From Gammaproteobacteria bacterium (GTDB lineage: Bacteria; Pseudomonadota; Gammaproteobacteria; Pseudomonadales; Halomonadaceae), in NCBI GenBank assembly GCA_023485185.1, contig JAMCZP010000195.1, forward strand, positions 1-9,133: a stretch of DNA of 9,133 bases, written 5' to 3'. The number at the start of each line of letters is the position of its first letter. The first letter of the stretch is position 1. A program made the position numbers and the translations under genes. The notes under the pieces are model-generated. The model did no database searches and was not told the DNA's origin. It saw nothing but the letters and a program-made list of their open reading frames with translations. Below are positions 5,991 through 9,133 of the stretch, in pieces.

Positions 5991-6006
5991 ATGTAATTTA
6001 CATTAC
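5991..6006. promoter_or_regulatory. AT-rich palindrome between pepP and ubiH
   Basis: ATGTAA-T-TTACAT (5991-6003) is a perfect 13-bp palindrome. It overlaps a second symmetry, GTAAT-TTAC-ATTAC (5993-6006). The sequence also contains TGTAAT (5992-5997), a good -10 match without a convincing -35. It sits 49 bp before the ubiH start. A regulator site for ubiH-ubiI is possible, but no known box can be assigned. Confidence 0.35.
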
Positions 6007-6054
6007 GAAATAATAATCACCTCTTTGGTAGAGAGAGGCGAGTGGGAGAAGCCA

Positions 6055-7284
6055 ATGCAGCGTGCTAATCAAACGGCTGGGCAAGCGCTGACACATGACA
6101 TTGTCATTGTGGGCGGTGGGCTAGTAGGTGCCAGTTTAGGTTGCGCCTTAGCACCGCTGATTAAGCGTTATGGTTGGCGTGTGGCGGTTATTGAATCGTC
6201 TCCCTTAGCTTCGCAGACGCTTAAGAGCGCTTGGCAACCAAGCTTTGATGCCCGGGCAAGTGCCATTGCGGAAGGCTCGGCTCAGCGCTTTCAACAGTTG
6301 GGCGTATGGGATGCTATGCGCTTAGAGGCAACGCCTATCAAGCGTATTCATATTAGCGAGCGTGGTCGTTTAGGGGCGACCAGGTTAACTGCTGAAGAAC
6401 TTGGCGTAGCCGCGCTTGGCCACGTGATACCCAATGCGTGGATGGGCCTTGTGCTACATCAACACTTAGCCAGTCTGCCGCTTGAATGGCACTGCCCGGC
6501 GAAGGTTGAGCAGCTCACGCCCATCGCCGGTGGGCATCAACTGCAGCTTTCCGATGGCAGTCAGCTTACCGCAGGCTTAACGGTACTCGCAGATGGAGGG
6601 CGGTCGGGGCTTAAAGAGCAGCTAGGCATTGGCAGTCGCCGTGAGCCCTATGAGCAAACCGCGCTGATCGCTCATGTCGGGGTAAGCCAACCCCATCACG
6701 GTATTGCTTACGAGCGATTTACCTCCCAAGGGCCAATGGCCCTGCTGCCATTACCTAGCCAGGCCATGGAGCTGGTGTGGACCCATCCCAGCGGCAGCGA
6801 GCAAGCGCGTATGGCGCTTTCTGACCGCGAATTTCTACTCCAGCTTCAGCGGGCATTTGGCGATCGCGTTGGCCGGTTTACCCGGGTGGGTTCTCGCCAT
6901 TCTTATCCACTCTCACTAGTCACTGCTGAGGAGCCAGTGCGGCCTGGGCTGGCGGTATTAGGTAATGCTGCCCACGCGTTACACCCAGTGGCAGGGCAAG
7001 GATTTAATCTTGCCCTGCGCGGGGTGATGGATCTAGTTGAAGCGTTGGAGCAAGGGGAGTTGGCTAATCGGCGGTTAGGTGACATGGCCACACTGCAAGC
7101 GTTTGAGAAACAGCGCTCCCGAGATCGCGCCAACGTAATTCGCTTTAGCGACGGCTTGGTGCGATTGTTTGGGCTCTCTTTCCCACTATTGCCTCATGCG
7201 CGTGCCGCTGGGCTAATTGGCCTGAATATGGTTGGGCCGCTGCGACGGGGACTTGCTAGGCGTGCAATGGGACTAGAGCGCTAA
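6055..7284 (+). CDS. ubiH: Ubiquinone biosynthesis flavin hydroxylase UbiH (2-octaprenyl-6-methoxyphenol hydroxylase)
   Basis: UbiH is an FAD monooxygenase that hydroxylates ring position C4 (older numbering) during aerobic ubiquinone synthesis. It acts with the peripheral membrane Ubi complex. From the ATG at 6055 (409 residues), the ADP-binding GGGLVG is at 20-25, the DG motif of aromatic hydroxylases at D180-G181, and the ribityl-binding segment GNAAHALHPVAGQGFNL at 303-319. Asparagine instead of the usual aspartate in GNAAH also occurs in E. coli UbiH, which favours this assignment over UbiI. ATG 6055 has GGGAG about seven to eight bases upstream. An in-frame TTG at 6025 would add ten residues and has no ribosome-binding site. 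Position directly after pepP matches E. coli. The 92-bp gap holds a palindrome, so some separate control is possible. Confidence 0.92.
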   Translation: MQRANQTAGQALTHDIVIVGGGLVGASLGCALAPLIKRYGWRVAVIESSPLASQTLKSAWQPSFDARASAIAEGSAQRFQQLGVWDAMRLEATPIKRIHISERGRLGATRLTAEELGVAALGHVIPNAWMGLVLHQHLASLPLEWHCPAKVEQLTPIAGGHQLQLSDGSQLTAGLTVLADGGRSGLKEQLGIGSRREPYEQTALIAHVGVSQPHHGIAYERFTSQGPMALLPLPSQAMELVWTHPSGSEQARMALSDREFLLQLQRAFGDRVGRFTRVGSRHSYPLSLVTAEEPVRPGLAVLGNAAHALHPVAGQGFNLALRGVMDLVEALEQGELANRRLGDMATLQAFEKQRSRDRANVIRFSDGLVRLFGLSFPLLPHARAAGLIGLNMVGPLRRGLARRAMGLER

Positions 7285-7358
7285 GCTGTCAATAAGCAAC
7301 CGCTGGGCCCACTGACATTTCTGGCACAGCTTCTGACCATTAAAAAGCTCAGCTATGC

Positions 7359-7400
7359 TTCTAAAGAAATGTTTCTAAAAGAGTGCTACTAAAAGGGAGT
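7359..7400. repeat. Tandem array, 3 x 14 bp, carrying the ubiI ribosome-binding site
   Basis: Units 7359-7372, 7373-7386 and 7387-7400 share the core CTAAA(A)G at 7361, 7375 and 7389, exactly 14 bp apart. Neighbouring units agree at 10 of 14 positions. The last unit contains AAAAGGGAG, the Shine-Dalgarno sequence of ubiI. The earlier units contain A-rich weaker versions followed by ATG or GTG. The array fills the final 45 bases of the 119-bp ubiH-ubiI gap. Confidence 0.7.
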
Positions 7401-7403
7401 GTT

Positions 7404-8678
7404 ATGCAGACGGACAGCTCATCAGCGAAGCCGCCAGTAGAAAACTTTGAAGCGGTGATTGTCGGTGGCGGTATGGTTGGCACGGCACTCTGCGCGCTGT
7501 TGGCTCAGGCGGGTATGCAAGTGGCCCTTGTCGAGGCCCAGCCCGCTCCGTTAAGCCTTGATGATGCCGCGAGTAAACTACCAGCCCCACGAGTAAGCGC
7601 ACTGACACCAGTTTCGCAGCGATTATTAACTCATTTGGGTGTTTGGCTCACCATGCAGCAGACCCGGGTAACTCCTTATCGAGGTATGCAGGTATGGGAC
7701 GCTGAGGGCAGTGGTGAGATTGCTTTTTCCGCTGATGAGGCGGGGGTGGCAGTGTTAGGGCATATCGTAGAAAACGCTGTCACTCTCGCGGCACTGAGTA
7801 CCCAGGTAATCGACCATCCCAACGTCACAACGTTTTTTGGCGTGCGGGTGGCGGCGCTCCAGCGCACTAACGACACAGGCTGTTCATCAAAGGGCGACTG
7901 GCTGGTGCTGGACGACGGACGCAAGCTACATGCACCGTTAATCGTGGCGGCCGATGGTGCCCAATCGGTACTGCGTGAGATGGCGGGTATTGAAGTCGAC
8001 AGTGACGATATGCAGCAAGATGCCGTGGTGACCACCGTAACCTGCACAAAACCGCATGGTGGCGTTGCGCGTCAGGCGTTTATTGATGGTCGTCCGCTCG
8101 CGTTCCTACCGTTAACCGTGGAGGGAAACGATCGTTACTGCTCTATTGTATGGTCGACAACATCCACGCATGCAGCCGAGCTTAGCGGGCTTTCCCAAGA
8201 AGCGCTGGGCGATGCTTTAGGAGAGGCATTTGGTCACCGCTTAGGGCAAGTTACCGCCTGCGATAAGGCTCACCGGTTTCCGTTAGTCCAGCGCCATGTC
8301 CGTCACTATGTACAGCCGCATTTCGCGCTAGTCGGCGATGCTGCCCACAGTATCCATCCGCTGGCAGGCCAAGGAGTTAATTTAGGGCTAATGGATGCGG
8401 CGGTATTGGCTGAAGAGGTAGTACACGCCTGGCAGCGCGGCGCACCTTGGGGGGAAATGAGCACGTTAAGACGCTACGAGCGTCGTCGGCGTTTTGATAA
8501 CAGTGCCATGCTAGGGCTGATGAAAGGGTTTAAAGTGCTGTTTGGCACCCACGACCCAGCCTTTACGCTGGCGCGAAACCTGGGCATGAGCGGGATGAAT
8601 CAGTTGGTGCCATTGAAGCGCGTGCTAATGCGGCAGGCGACCGGTGAGCGTGGCCGCCTGCCTCTCAGTTGTCGTTAA
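7404..8678 (+). CDS. ubiI: Ubiquinone biosynthesis flavin hydroxylase UbiI (VisC-like, 2-octaprenylphenol hydroxylase)
   Basis: UbiI is the FAD monooxygenase that hydroxylates ring position C5 early in aerobic ubiquinone synthesis. It is a paralogue of the preceding ubiH and of the same fold. In the 424-residue product, GGGMVG (21-26) binds the FAD ADP part. D184-G185 is the DG motif in VAADGAQSVLRE, and GDAAHSIHPLAGQGVNL (311-327) is the flavin-binding segment, here with the canonical aspartate. The C-terminal helix after LMKGFKVLFG is typical. ATG 7404 has GGGAG six to seven bases upstream. An in-frame GTG at 7383 is a poorer start. The gene follows ubiH as visC does in E. coli. Exact position specificity (UbiI versus UbiF-like) rests on synteny and cannot be proved by reading. 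The stop codon lies inside a tandem array. Confidence 0.88.
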   Translation: MQTDSSSAKPPVENFEAVIVGGGMVGTALCALLAQAGMQVALVEAQPAPLSLDDAASKLPAPRVSALTPVSQRLLTHLGVWLTMQQTRVTPYRGMQVWDAEGSGEIAFSADEAGVAVLGHIVENAVTLAALSTQVIDHPNVTTFFGVRVAALQRTNDTGCSSKGDWLVLDDGRKLHAPLIVAADGAQSVLREMAGIEVDSDDMQQDAVVTTVTCTKPHGGVARQAFIDGRPLAFLPLTVEGNDRYCSIVWSTTSTHAAELSGLSQEALGDALGEAFGHRLGQVTACDKAHRFPLVQRHVRHYVQPHFALVGDAAHSIHPLAGQGVNLGLMDAAVLAEEVVHAWQRGAPWGEMSTLRRYERRRRFDNSAMLGLMKGFKVLFGTHDPAFTLARNLGMSGMNQLVPLKRVLMRQATGERGRLPLSCR

Positions 8679-8727
8679 ACCAGGTTGTCGTTAAACCGGG
8701 TTGCCGTTATAACAGTGCCGTTAGCGG
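8669..8727. repeat. Tandem array, 4 x 14-16 bp, holding the stops of ubiI and ctpA
   Basis: The core GYCGTTA recurs at 8671, 8687, 8703 and 8717 (spacing 16, 16 and 14). Units 8669-8684 and 8685-8700 differ at one base of 16; the later units are degraded. Unit 1 holds the ubiI TAA (8676-8678). The last unit holds the stop of the convergent peptidase gene (TTA on the plus strand, 8721-8723). The junctions form AACCNGGTT palindromes (8678-8686 and 8694-8702). I see no conventional terminator in this 42-bp gap. Confidence 0.85.
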
Positions 8728-9133
8728 CGGCGATCAACGACGTTCAGTGCCTTGAGCAGGTTGAGGGCTTCGCTAAGCTGATAATCATCGCGTAGGCGCT
8801 CGGCCATCTGTTGGCGATCACGGGGTGCCTGTTGTCCGCTTAAGTGGCCGTCCAGATCCGCTTCGCGAATCTCGCGGCGGCTCTCGGCAACCTCCAGCCG
8901 TCCGCGTACCACTTCTACGTCAGGCTCAATGCCTTGCGCCTGAATAGAGCGGCCATTGGGTGTGTAGTAAAGTGCCGTGGTGAGTTTGAGGCCTTCACCA
9001 TTACCGAGCGGCATAATCTGTTGTACCGACCCTTTGCCGAAGCTATCCGTACCCATAATGACGCCGCGCCGTTGATCCTGAAGCGCACCTGCTACGATCT
9101 CAGCCGCGGAGGCGCTGCCGCCGTTAATCAGTA
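8721..9133 (-). CDS. ctpA: C-terminal processing peptidase (S41 family, CtpA/Prc-type), C-terminal part
   Basis: S41 processing peptidases cut proteins near their C-termini in the periplasm using a Ser-Lys dyad. They trim or degrade envelope substrates such as peptidoglycan hydrolases. The 136 residues present begin inside the protease core with [17 protein letters not shown]. Counting from the window edge, the catalytic serine is residue 8 (GGSASAAE) and the lysine is residue 33 (SFGKGSVQ). The spacing of 25 matches characterised members. The core ends with [15 protein letters not shown], followed by a charged tail rich in R, E and D (to VVDRRR). The N-terminus, signal peptide and PDZ domain lie beyond 9133. 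The gene is convergent with ubiI. The CtpA-type name is chosen because the tail is short; exact orthology is not established. Confidence 0.92.
   Translation of the reverse strand, partial: LINGGSASAAEIVAGALQDQRRGVIMGTDSFGKGSVQQIMPLGNGEGLKLTTALYYTPNGRSIQAQGIEPDVEVVRGRLEVAESRREIREADLDGHLSGQQAPRDRQQMAERLRDDYQLSEALNLLKALNVVDRRR

Noticed and set aside
7332..7359. Possible ubiI promoter (TCTGAC ... TATGCT)
   Set aside because: The box matches are weak and the spacing is poor; transcription from upstream explains ubiI adequately.
7676..8047. 123-residue minus-strand open frame inside ubiI
   Set aside because: It is fully antisense to a gene with all family motifs and has low-complexity, serine-rich composition typical of a shadow frame.
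8721..8729. TTAGCGGCG shared by the ends of ctpA and fau (2562-2570)
   Set aside because: Both genes simply end in Arg-Arg-stop with the same codons; a nine-base match is expected from that.
1..9133. Search for a novel multi-gene system, prophage, insertion sequence or CRISPR array
   Set aside because: All larger frames are recognisable core genes in conserved order, and no terminal inverted repeats, transposase or spacer-repeat pattern is seen.

Overview
The window is a stretch of core chromosome from a gammaproteobacterium. Gene content, gene order and protein style suggest a Halomonas-like member of the Halomonadaceae. That placement is inferred from reading the sequence, not from a search. 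I see no phage genes, insertion sequences, CRISPR array, tRNA or rRNA.

Layout. Positions 1-402 (minus) hold the start of rpiA, which runs off the left edge. Divergent from it is ilvA (plus, best start 552). Next is a 238-bp spacer rich in inverted repeats, then a 32-residue membrane peptide gene (2305-2403) with its own promoter and a strong rho-independent terminator. On the minus strand follow zapA, the 6S RNA gene ssrS and fau, in the order typical of gammaproteobacteria. Divergent from zapA runs ygfB-pepP-ubiH-ubiI, the same order as in E. coli. The right edge carries the C-terminal part of a CtpA/Prc-type S41 peptidase (minus), convergent with ubiI.

How the genes fit together. rpiA (pentose phosphate pathway), ilvA (isoleucine synthesis) and fau (folate recycling) are metabolic. 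zapA acts in cell division. ssrS encodes a global inhibitor of sigma-70 RNA polymerase. ubiH and ubiI encode two paralogous flavin hydroxylases of ubiquinone synthesis, co-oriented with the aminopeptidase pepP and the YgfB-family regulator.

What is unusual. No new multi-gene system is visible. The most notable pattern is in the spacers. Four gene borders (fau end, ygfB start, ubiI start, ubiI/ctpA ends) each carry three or four degraded tandem copies of an unrelated 14-16 bp unit. In each case the array contains a start or stop codon, or the ribosome-binding site, of the adjacent gene. A 14-bp inverted repeat also flanks the predicted -35 box of zapA, and the small membrane peptide gene looks like an independent transcription unit.
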